From an uncultured Oscillospiraceae bacterium (GTDB lineage Bacteria > Bacillota > Clostridia > Oscillospirales > Acutalibacteraceae): a stretch of 27,692 nt of DNA. The stretch spans positions 1 to 27,692 of the forward strand of contig UQUZ01000033.1 in NCBI GenBank assembly GCA_900544375.1, in the 5' to 3' direction. Positions 15,109 to 22,110 of the stretch are shown piece by piece; within the stretch, counting starts at the first letter, position 1; every line of letters starts with the position of its first letter. The notes beneath the pieces were generated by a model, which searched no databases, was not told the DNA's origin, and saw nothing but the letters and a program-made list of their open reading frames with translations. The translations under genes were made by a program, and so were the position numbers.

Positions 15109-17046
15109 TTATTTTCCGCTTTTCTCCAACTGCATCGGATGCTTTTTGAAGAAATCGACGCGGGGCTCCAAAAAACGGAAGGTATGATCCTCAGCCATAA
15201 AGAACCGGAGGGGCTCAAAGATATATTGCCAATCCCAAAGCCGCTCGTCTATATGCAAATACTCCCGGATCATTTCACAGCCATCCGGTACGATTGGATG
15301 AAACAGGGCGGCGGCAACCCTTACGATATGGAACATATCGATCAACAGCTGCCGGATCTCCGCGGGATCCTCGCTTTTCGCCCGCCTGGACCAATCCTTG
15401 TTTGCGTCTCGGAGGTAAAGATTAAGCAATTCAAAAAGCTTATCAAAGGCAAACTGGGAAATCAGGCGTTCATATTCCAGAATGACCTGATCGGATCGCG
15501 CTTTCACCGGCTCGGTGACGGTGCCGGCCGGATAGACGCCATTGCAATGCTTTTGCAGCGTGTAAAAACAGGAACGGACCAATCGGTTAAACACATTGGT
15601 GACCAGATTCCCCTCATATAGAATGGTGTCGAAGGCGCCGTCCTGTTGCAGAAGCGCTTTCGGCTCAAAGCTGACGCTCTTTTCACCTAGGCTAGCGTTC
15701 ATAAAATGGATGCGCAACTGCTCCGGTGTATATTGCTCCAAAAGCTCCATTGCCTTGGGCGGCTTGACGGAGCCGCTGCTGGAAGCCTTTGTTTTGCCGA
15801 ACAGCAGGTGATGGTTCGGCACAATAACGGGCATTCGGAGGCCTTGATTTAATGCATGAAAAAGGCCCAGTTCCGCAATGCCGTAAAAATAGATGTTATC
15901 TTCCCCGATGAACTGATAGGCCTGGGCATCCTCCGCTTTCCACCACTGTTCCCATTGGCGGCCTTCGATCCCGTCGCCCAGATATGCTTTGGTAAACGAT
16001 ATCGGGGCCCACAGGGATTCCGGCCAAACCCAAAAGGTTAATCCGGCTACACCGTCGGCTTCCGGAACGGGGATGCCCCATTTTACATTGCCGGAGAGGC
16101 GGAAAGGAACCAGCGTTTTACCGGTGCGATACCGTATTTTATGTTCCTCCAAGAGGGAAACTGCTTGATCCCGATGCGTTAAATCGGCAAACACCAGCGC
16201 AGAGGATGCTTTTTGCGGCTCCTGCGTCACGGTAAAGGCAGGCATGGTCTTGATCTCTTGAACTTCCTCCAGAAGCTCCTTTTTCACGTAGATCGCAGGT
16301 TTACGCAAAAATTCTTTGATGGTTTTGATAAGCCCCACGCGGTATCGGGGGTCGCCCTCCCAGGAGCGGACTGTGTCTTTCAAAAAGCTCTCATAAGCCG
16401 GCAGGTCAAAAAACCAATTGGTGACCGGCACGCGCTTGGGGGGCTTGCCGGATAAAGCGCTGATGGGATTGATTAATTCGGCGGGATTATATTGATGTCC
16501 GAGCGAGCACTCATCGGCATAAGCGGTTTCTGATTTACAGCCCTGAATGGGGCAGCGGCCTGTTACCTGACGACCATTGAGGAAAGCGCCCTTTTCTTCA
16601 TCAAAGAATTGGACGGTCTGTTCCAGCTTGAGCGTGCCGTTTTCATAAAGCCGCTTAAAAATAGTTGCGGATAAGTCCGAATGAATACTGCCAGCCTCTC
16701 CCAATGCAGAGGCCCCAAACAGATCCAATGAGATCCGGTAGCGGGAAAGCGTTTCCTTCTGCCTTTCGTGGTTTTGGGCAACATAGTCTGCTAGGGCGCC
16801 GCAAAAGCCGTTGGCTACGGCCTGTTCAAAACCGGCCTCTATCGTGGCACCGTAACAATCTGTGCCGGATACAAAGATCACATTTTCCTTCCCGATTCGA
16901 TCTCTTAAAAAACGGGCGAAGATATCTGCATGGACGAAAACGCCGCCGACATGGCCAAAATGCAGCTCTTTATTGCCGTAGGGCATGCCTGCGGTTACAA
17001 CGGCACGTTTCGGAAAGGATGGCCTCCCAACGCCATCGTTTGTCAT
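15109..17046 (-). CDS. Divergent methionyl-tRNA synthetase-like class I tRNA ligase
   Basis: This 645-residue protein is clearly a class I aminoacyl-tRNA synthetase of the methionine type. It shows MPYGNKELHFGH (21-32, HFGH for HIGH), FVSGTDCYG (58-66), WGIPVP (323-328), FWVWPESLWAP (338-348) and QFIGEDNIYF (378-387). Two features are unusual. The KMSKS loop reads FGKTKASSSGS (416-426), with TKASS where KMSKS aligns. About 70 residues (roughly 250-320) are inserted before WGIPVP. A single Cys/His cluster (C165, C170, C180, H184) replaces the double zinc knuckle. I recall similar proteins in Oscillospiraceae annotated as class I tRNA ligases. Whether it charges tRNA-Met or is specialised is unproven. 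The ATG follows GGGGGAG, and no T-box core is present upstream. Confidence 0.8.
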   Translation of the reverse strand: MTNDGVGRPSFPKRAVVTAGMPYGNKELHFGHVGGVFVHADIFARFLRDRIGKENVIFVSGTDCYGATIEAGFEQAVANGFCGALADYVAQNHERQKETLSRYRISLDLFGASALGEAGSIHSDLSATIFKRLYENGTLKLEQTVQFFDEEKGAFLNGRQVTGRCPIQGCKSETAYADECSLGHQYNPAELINPISALSGKPPKRVPVTNWFFDLPAYESFLKDTVRSWEGDPRYRVGLIKTIKEFLRKPAIYVKKELLEEVQEIKTMPAFTVTQEPQKASSALVFADLTHRDQAVSLLEEHKIRYRTGKTLVPFRLSGNVKWGIPVPEADGVAGLTFWVWPESLWAPISFTKAYLGDGIEGRQWEQWWKAEDAQAYQFIGEDNIYFYGIAELGLFHALNQGLRMPVIVPNHHLLFGKTKASSSGSVKPPKAMELLEQYTPEQLRIHFMNASLGEKSVSFEPKALLQQDGAFDTILYEGNLVTNVFNRLVRSCFYTLQKHCNGVYPAGTVTEPVKARSDQVILEYERLISQFAFDKLFELLNLYLRDANKDWSRRAKSEDPAEIRQLLIDMFHIVRVAAALFHPIVPDGCEMIREYLHIDERLWDWQYIFEPLRFFMAEDHTFRFLEPRVDFFKKHPMQLEKSGK

Positions 17047-17072
17047 TTAAACTCCCCCTTCAAAGTTTTATC

Positions 17073-17135
17073 GTGCCCATTTGTGTTCCACATATGATGA
17101 TTAATTAGGGCACCGCGTCCTTTGGGCTTTTGCCC
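17073..17135 (-). promoter_or_regulatory. Structured leader with two competing hairpins before the MetRS-like gene
   Basis: On the minus strand a GGGC-AAAA-GCCC hairpin (17135-17124) is flanked by arms that could extend it. A separate GTGCCC (17113-17108) can pair with GGGCAC (17078-17073) close to the ribosome site. A possible extended -10 (TGATATGAT, with TATGAT at 17159-17154) lies upstream. No known riboswitch class is recognised. Confidence 0.3.
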
Positions 17136-17263
17136 GTGTGCTTTTTGCATCATATCATAAAAAGCGGCAAAAGTATACGGGCTTTGCATTTTGCTCAATT
17201 GCTAGAGAAGGCTGCTCCCGGATTAGAGCGTTTTTTACTGACCGCAGAAGCGATTTGACGCAA

Positions 17264-17308
17264 AAAAACGGCTGAGGGAGAGGCTAGCGCACTCCCTCAG
17301 CCGTTTTT
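17264..17308 (-). terminator. Terminator of the NifU-like/GGGtGRT operon
   Basis: A perfect stem pairs 17264-17280 with 17292-17308 (core CGGCTGAGGGAG / CTCCCTCAGCCG) around an 11-base loop. On the minus strand it ends in TTTTTTT. It lies 22 bases beyond the stop codon at 17331. Confidence 0.92.
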
Positions 17309-17330
17309 GCATGAACACTGTTTGCTTTAT

Positions 17331-18338
17331 TTATTTGCCAGCTTCTTCAACTGCAACCGCGCAAGCAACCGTTGCGCCGACCATCGGGTTGTTGCCCATG
17401 CCGATCAGGCCCATCATCTCCACGTGCGCAGGCACGGAGGAAGAGCCGGCGAACTGAGCATCGCCGTGCATGCGGCCCATGGAGTCCGTCAAGCCGTAGG
17501 AGGCGGGGCCAGCCGCCATATTATCGGGGTGCAGGGTACGGCCTGTGCCGCCGCCGGAAGCAACGGAGAAGTAGTTCACGCCGTTCTCCATTGCCCACTT
17601 CTTATATGTGCCTGCAACGAGGTGCTGGAAGCGGGTGGGGTTGGTGGAGTTGCCGGTGATGGAAACGTCAACGCCCTCAGCCTTCATGATTGCAACGCCT
17701 TCGAGAACGTCGTTCGCGCCGTAGCACTTCACCTTTGCCTTCTCACCGTCGGAGTAAGGTGTTTCGCTGATTACGTTGAGCTCGCCGGTGTAGAAGTCAT
17801 ACTCCGTCTTCACATAAGTGAAGCCGTTGATGCGGGAAATGATCATGGCGGCATCCTTGCCGAGGCCGTTGAGGATAACGCGAAGGGGCTCTTTGCGAAC
17901 CTTGTTTGCCGTACGCGCGATGCCGATTGCGCCTTCAGCGGCTGCGAAAGACTCATGGCCGGCAAGGAAAGCAAAGCACTTTGTTTCGTCCTTTAAGAGC
18001 ATTGCGCCAAGATTGCCATGGCCAAGGCCAACATTGCGCTGCTCTGCAACAGAGCCGGGGATGCAGAATGCCTGCAAGCCTTTGCCGATGGTGGCGGCGG
18101 CCTCGCTTGCCGCCTTCACGCCGGTTTTCAGCGCAATGGCAACGCCAAGCGTATAAGCCCAAACGGCGTTTTCAAAAGCGATGGGCTGAACGCCCTTTAC
18201 GATTTCTTCCACATTGATGCCCTTGGAAAGGCAGAGATCGCGGGCTTCCTCAAGGCTTGCAAGACCATACTCTGCAAGACACTTCTCGATTTTGGCCATT
18301 CTTCTCTCTTTGCCTTCGAATTTTACATCGTTAGCCAT
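17331..18338 (-). CDS. GGGtGRT family protein
   Basis: This 335-residue protein carries the name-giving motif GGGTGRT at 262-268 (SVASGGGTGRTLHPDN). Other conserved-looking stretches are GLGHGNLGAMLLKDETKCFAFLAGHESF (about 104-131), TEYDFYTGEL (178-187) and SITGNSTNPTRFQHLVAGTYKKW (226-248). No membrane segment or signal peptide is seen, so it is cytosolic. The family has no established biochemical role that I know of; it occurs beside a NifU-like scaffold, as here. Cysteines at 20, 36, 92, 121 and 205 could contact a cluster, but this is inference. The ATG follows AAAGGAGGAC, 29 bases after the upstream gene, so both are translated from one mRNA that ends at the terminator at 17264-17308. 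The strong ribosome site suggests abundant expression. Confidence 0.85.
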   Translation of the reverse strand: MANDVKFEGKERRMAKIEKCLAEYGLASLEEARDLCLSKGINVEEIVKGVQPIAFENAVWAYTLGVAIALKTGVKAASEAAATIGKGLQAFCIPGSVAEQRNVGLGHGNLGAMLLKDETKCFAFLAGHESFAAAEGAIGIARTANKVRKEPLRVILNGLGKDAAMIISRINGFTYVKTEYDFYTGELNVISETPYSDGEKAKVKCYGANDVLEGVAIMKAEGVDVSITGNSTNPTRFQHLVAGTYKKWAMENGVNYFSVASGGGTGRTLHPDNMAAGPASYGLTDSMGRMHGDAQFAGSSSVPAHVEMMGLIGMGNNPMVGATVACAVAVEEAGK

Positions 18339-18367
18339 AGTGAATTGTCCTCCTTTATACAGTCTTA

Positions 18368-19060
18368 TTATTCTTCACGCGGGTCGATATACTTCTTCGC
18401 TTCATTGAAACGGCCGTAGCTGCCGGTGTTGTTCTTGAGCGCTTCGTCAGCGGGAACGCCGTGACGGATATCCTCCAGCATTTTGCCGAGCTTTACGAAC
18501 TCGTAACCGATCACCTGATCGTCATCATCAAGCGCCATGCGGGTGATGTAGCCCTCAGCCATTTCCATGTAACGAACGCCCTTCGCCTTGGTGCTGAACA
18601 TTGTGCCAACCTGAGAGCGAAGGCCCTTGCCAAGATCCTCAAGGCTTGCGCCGACAACAAGGCCGCCCTCGGAGAAAGCGGACTGGCTGCGGCCGTAAGC
18701 CAACTGCTTAAAGATTTCGCGCATTGCAACGTTGATTGCGTCGCAGACAAGGTCGGTGTTCAGGCACTCAAGAAGCGTTTTGCCGGGGAGGATTTCAGCA
18801 GCCATAGCTGCGGAGTGGGTCATGCCGGAGCAGCCTAGCGTTTCAACGAGCGCCTCCTCAACAATACCGTTCTTAACGTTTAATGTGAGCTTGCAGGCGC
18901 CCTGCTGGGGTGCGCACCAGCCGATGCCGTGTGAGAAACCGGAAATATCCTTAATCTCATAGGACTTAACCCATTTGCCCTCTTCGGGAATGGGAGCGGG
19001 ACCGTGATGAGGGCCTTTGGCGACCGTGCACATGTTTTCCACTTCGCGGGAATAGTTCAT
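18368..19060 (-). CDS. NifU-like iron-sulfur cluster assembly scaffold protein
   Basis: This 230-residue protein contains a NifU/IscU-type scaffold core. GACKLTLNVKNGIVEEALVETLGCSGMTHSAAM (54-86) aligns with the IscU stretch CGDxMKLxIxVxxGxIxDAxFxxxGCxxxxAS, which makes C56 and C77 the likely ligands. GKTLLECLNTDLVCDA (93-108) supplies C99 and C106. C11 and C49 are additional. IscU/NifU proteins build Fe-S clusters and pass them to target proteins. The C-terminal ~110 residues are not typical of IscU and may be specific to this pairing. The ATG follows AAAGGAGTT. It is the first gene of a two-gene operon with the GGGtGRT protein, and no cysteine desulfurase is adjacent. Confidence 0.85.
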   Translation of the reverse strand: MNYSREVENMCTVAKGPHHGPAPIPEEGKWVKSYEIKDISGFSHGIGWCAPQQGACKLTLNVKNGIVEEALVETLGCSGMTHSAAMAAEILPGKTLLECLNTDLVCDAINVAMREIFKQLAYGRSQSAFSEGGLVVGASLEDLGKGLRSQVGTMFSTKAKGVRYMEMAEGYITRMALDDDDQVIGYEFVKLGKMLEDIRHGVPADEALKNNTGSYGRFNEAKKYIDPREE

Positions 19061-19100
19061 AATCCGTAACTCCTTTCGATGTTAACATCCATTGGGATCG

Positions 19101-19116
19101 GTTCCAACACTGGAAC
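19101..19116. promoter_or_regulatory. Perfect palindrome in the leader of the NifU-like operon (possible operator)
   Basis: GTTCCA-ACAC-TGGAAC is a 6+4+6 perfect inverted repeat placed just downstream of the predicted transcription start, where a repressor could block elongation or an mRNA hairpin could form. No regulator is encoded nearby. Confidence 0.4.
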
Positions 19117-19129
19117 AGAACTAAACCCT

Positions 19130-19158
19130 ATTATACTCAAATCCTTCTTTTTCCGCAA
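19130..19158 (-). promoter_or_regulatory. Promoter of the NifU-like/GGGtGRT operon
   Basis: On the minus strand TTGCGG (19158-19153), a 17-base spacer and a perfect TATAAT (19135-19130). The rest of 19159-19393 holds no convincing gene. A TGAGGA/TCCTCA hairpin at 19312-19341 precedes the KtrB gene. Confidence 0.75.
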
Positions 19159-19393
19159 GTTTCAAAGCAGAGGTTTTATTTTGGAAAGTGAGAAAAAGGC
19201 GCCGTGCCATGGCTCACTTTTGGTGAAAATCGCATACTTGAAGGCGTCCCAAAAGAACACAGGCAGAAAAAACCGTGAATCCCTTGCCTTTTTAATCATT
19301 CTGTATTAGGATGAGGAAGCATTCTGATAAAGGAATCCTCAGAGGGAGTGGGCGCGGCACAAGCGTTCCGCATATTTTTAGGAAGGTGTTTGT

Positions 19394-20755
19394 TTGAAAC
19401 GGGAAAGAGAACGGCGGCCGGTAAGGCCATTTTCACCTGCCCGGGTGATTGCAGCGAGTTTTTTGGGTGTGATCCTCGTAGGAACGGTGCTGCTGATGTT
19501 GCCGGTTTCCTCAAAAAATGGGGAGATGCTGCATCCGCTGACGGCTTTGTTTACCGCCACCTCCGCCACCTGTGTGACGGGATTGACTCTGGTAGACCCA
19601 TATACGCAGTTCACTTTTTTTGGTCAGGCGGTGCTGTTGACGATGATCGAAATCGGCGGCATCGGCTTACTGACGCTCACAAATTTTTTCATGTTTTCCT
19701 TGCGCAAAAAGCTCGGCCTGCGCACGCTGCGTTTGGCGCAGGAAAATACAAACGCAGGCTCCTTTCACAATATTCGCTCCCTTTTGCAAATCATTGTGGC
19801 GACGACGTTGCTGATTGAATCGATCGGGGCGATCCTGCTTTCGCTTCGATTTGTGCCGAAGTATGGGGCGCATGGCGTATGGGTGGCCATTTTTACTTCG
19901 GTATCAGCTTACTGCAACGCAGGCTTCGACATTCTTGGAAATGAAACGCCGTTTGGCTCGCTCATCCATTATAATGGGGATGTAATCGTTCTCTATACAG
20001 TGATGGCGCTGATCTTTTTGGGCGGCATTGGCTTCATGGTGTTTCAGGATCTGTTCTCCTGGCGCAGGCATCGCCACTTGATGCTGCACACCAAGGCCAT
20101 GCTGCTGATGAGCGCCGCACTGATCGCGGGCGGCTTTTTGGTGTTTTTGGTGGTGGAATTTGACAATCCCAACACGCTAGGTGCACTGCCTTTGTTTCAA
20201 AAGCTCAATGCGGCGCTTTTTCAATCTGTATCGGCGCGTACGGCAGGCTTTGCCAGTATCGATCTGAGCAAGATGTACGATTTTTCCAAGGTGATGATGA
20301 TCTTTCTGATGGTGATTGGGGCCGGCAGCGGTTCCTGCGCGGGCGGCATCAAGGTGACCACCTTCCTTGTGCTGATGATGACCGTGGTATCTGTTATCCG
20401 AGGGCGGGATGATACGGTTGTGCTCGGCAGAAGGGTGCCTAAACGGACGGTCTATAAATCCATGACGATTGCCGCGCTGGGCTTTGCAGCGGTTGTGATG
20501 AATGCGGCTGTCATCCTGATTACTCTGCCAAACCTGTCCGGTGTAGATGGCATTTTTGAAGCGGCTTCTGCTTTCGGTACGGTTGGAATGACGGCCGGCG
20601 TTACCATGAAATTTGGGATCGCTGCACAGATCGCGACGATTCTGACAATGTTTATCGGCCGGATTGGCCCGATTTCCTTTGCGCTCGCACTGACGATCCG
20701 TGGGGAAGGCGGCGGCGGCGAGGTGCTGCCGGAGGGCAAGATTATGGTAGGATAG
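19394..20755 (+). CDS. ktrB: TrkH/KtrB family potassium uptake channel subunit
   Basis: This 453-residue integral membrane protein has the four M-P-M repeats of the SKT superfamily. The four selectivity-filter loops are visible: ATCVTGL (58-64), AYCNAGF (172-178), ARTAGFA (281-287) and FGTVGMT (394-400), each with the conserved glycine that lines the K+ pore. The gate loop GAGSGSCAGGIKVTT (309-323) follows the third repeat. Length and sequence fit the Na+-dependent KtrB type better than the longer TrkH. The partner KtrA (RCK nucleotide-binding subunit) is not in this window. The start is TTG 19394 behind AGGAAGGTG. The phosphoesterase gene follows 28 bases downstream, so they may share a transcript. 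I could not identify a c-di-AMP riboswitch upstream. Confidence 0.9.
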   Translation: MKRERERRPVRPFSPARVIAASFLGVILVGTVLLMLPVSSKNGEMLHPLTALFTATSATCVTGLTLVDPYTQFTFFGQAVLLTMIEIGGIGLLTLTNFFMFSLRKKLGLRTLRLAQENTNAGSFHNIRSLLQIIVATTLLIESIGAILLSLRFVPKYGAHGVWVAIFTSVSAYCNAGFDILGNETPFGSLIHYNGDVIVLYTVMALIFLGGIGFMVFQDLFSWRRHRHLMLHTKAMLLMSAALIAGGFLVFLVVEFDNPNTLGALPLFQKLNAALFQSVSARTAGFASIDLSKMYDFSKVMMIFLMVIGAGSGSCAGGIKVTTFLVLMMTVVSVIRGRDDTVVLGRRVPKRTVYKSMTIAALGFAAVVMNAAVILITLPNLSGVDGIFEAASAFGTVGMTAGVTMKFGIAAQIATILTMFIGRIGPISFALALTIRGEGGGGEVLPEGKIMVG

Positions 20756-20783
20756 CACTTTCAATTGAATGGAGGGGGAACGA

Positions 20784-22028
20784 ATGCGTGGATGGAGAAA
20801 CAAAGCTGCGGCGGTGCTGCTTGCGGCGGCTGTTGTCGCAACGAGTATGGCGCCGGCGTTTGCAAAGGAGAAGGCCCCAGAGGGGGAACTTCGTTTTCGG
20901 GAGGATGGTAGTTTTACCATTATGCTGCTGGCCGACGCACAGGATACGAACCGGACGAAGCCCGATACCGTCGAATTGATTGAAGCGTCTCTGGATGAGG
21001 TGAAGCCGGATCTGGTCATCCTGATGGGCGACAATATCGCGGGCTCATGGTTTGGCGCGCGTATCCATGCGCAGGAGAAGGCGGAAAAGGCGATTGGAAA
21101 CATCGTCGGCCCCATTGCGCAGCGGAGGATTCCCTTTGCCCTGGTTTTTGGCAATCACGACCCGGCTTCTCCGCTGACGCTGGAAGAGCAGATAAAAATC
21201 TATCAGTCCTACCCCGGCTGCCTGGCAGTGGATGATGGCCCGGCGCTGACTGGCTGCGGAACCTATCGATTGCCAATTCTGCACGCCAAGGGTGAGAAAG
21301 CGGCCTTTCAACTCTGGTTTTTTGATTCGGGGGAAGGCGAAAGCCTTGTTTCCTACTCCTCTCCCGCGCCAGATCAGATTGCCTGGTATGTGGAGGAGAG
21401 CAAACGATTGACGGCGGAAAACGGCGGGGTGCCAATCCCCGCGCTGGCGTTTCAGCATGTTGCGGTTCCGGAAATCTACCAAACCTTCCGCGCGGTAGAA
21501 AAGGGCACACAGGGTGCAGTGAAGGGATGGAGCAGTAAAAAGGGGCAGTATTGGCTGCCCGATCCTGCCTGTGCCGTAGAGGAAAGCAGGATTCAGGGCA
21601 CGCGGTTGCTAGAAGGTCCACGCGCCTCAGATAATGGCAATGGGGAATTTGATGCATGGCTGGCCTGCGGGGATGTGATCGGCGCCTATTTCGCCCATGA
21701 CCATAAGAATGAATATGTGGGGAACTACAAGGGAATTGATCTCGGCTACGCCCCCGGCTGCGGCTTTAACTCCTACGGCAACGGCGGAGAGCGCGCAATG
21801 CGCGTGATTGAATTGCAGGAAAGTGCGCCGCAAGCCTATCGCAGCCACCTTGTGTATTATCGGGACGTGGTAGGGCACGATCCCTCCACTTCGTGGCGGG
21901 ATTGTATGCTGGGCAATTATCTGAATATCGGTGGGCCGTATGTGTTGCTGGCGGTTGGATGTATCGTTGGGTTGGGCGGTATTTTCACCGCAGGGCGGTC
22001 GTTGTACCGGAAGCGGAAGGGCAAGTAA
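20784..22028 (+). CDS. Secreted, C-terminally anchored calcineurin-like metallophosphoesterase (Dcr2/purple-acid-phosphatase-like)
   Basis: The 414-residue protein has a signal peptide (MRGWRNKAAAVLLAAAVVATSMAPAFA, cleavage near 27). A binuclear metallophosphoesterase domain follows: LLADAQD (48-54), MGDN (81-84), FGNHD (122-126), FQH (223-225) and FAHDH (303-307). It ends with a hydrophobic helix (386-404) and the positive tail RSLYRKRKGK. The catalytic domain would therefore sit outside the cell, held to the membrane by the C-terminal helix. The motif set resembles Dcr2-like phosphatases; the substrate is unknown, and extracellular phosphate scavenging is inference. An ATG at 20769 is in frame, but GGAGGGGG overlaps it and lies at the right distance before ATG 20784, which also gives a clean signal peptide. 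Confidence 0.85.
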   Translation: MRGWRNKAAAVLLAAAVVATSMAPAFAKEKAPEGELRFREDGSFTIMLLADAQDTNRTKPDTVELIEASLDEVKPDLVILMGDNIAGSWFGARIHAQEKAEKAIGNIVGPIAQRRIPFALVFGNHDPASPLTLEEQIKIYQSYPGCLAVDDGPALTGCGTYRLPILHAKGEKAAFQLWFFDSGEGESLVSYSSPAPDQIAWYVEESKRLTAENGGVPIPALAFQHVAVPEIYQTFRAVEKGTQGAVKGWSSKKGQYWLPDPACAVEESRIQGTRLLEGPRASDNGNGEFDAWLACGDVIGAYFAHDHKNEYVGNYKGIDLGYAPGCGFNSYGNGGERAMRVIELQESAPQAYRSHLVYYRDVVGHDPSTSWRDCMLGNYLNIGGPYVLLAVGCIVGLGGIFTAGRSLYRKRKGK

Positions 22029-22056
22029 GGCTCGCCGCTGTGTTTTTGGCGAATCC

Positions 22057-22096
22057 ATCAAGGGGGGCAATGCAAATCCGCATTGCCCCCCTTGAT
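22057..22096. terminator. Hairpin terminator between convergent phosphoesterase and beta-helix genes
   Basis: A perfect 17-bp stem with a 6-base loop pairs 22057-22073 with 22080-22096 (core CAAGGGGGGCAATGC). It stands 28 bases after the plus-strand stop and 14 bases after the minus-strand stop. T-runs are poor on both sides, so it may act mainly as an RNA-end stabiliser. Confidence 0.65.
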
Positions 22097-22110
22097 GTGC
22101 ATTCGTTGAA

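Noticed and set aside
17047..17330. A T-box upstream of the second MetRS-like gene
   Set aside because: No AGGGTGGT-type core or specifier-loop pattern could be found on the minus strand.
19079..19309. A 76-codon plus-strand open frame between the NifU-like operon and ktrB
   Set aside because: It overlaps the operon promoter and leader, and the translation has no family resemblance or ribosome site.
19310..19393. A c-di-AMP (ydaO-type) riboswitch before ktrB
   Set aside because: Only a short hairpin is present, the conserved ydaO segments could not be found, and the space is too short.
20177..21154. A 325-codon minus-strand open frame spanning two plus-strand genes
   Set aside because: Its composition is Arg/Ser/His-rich as expected from an antisense reading of ktrB and the phosphoesterase, and it has no recognisable domain.
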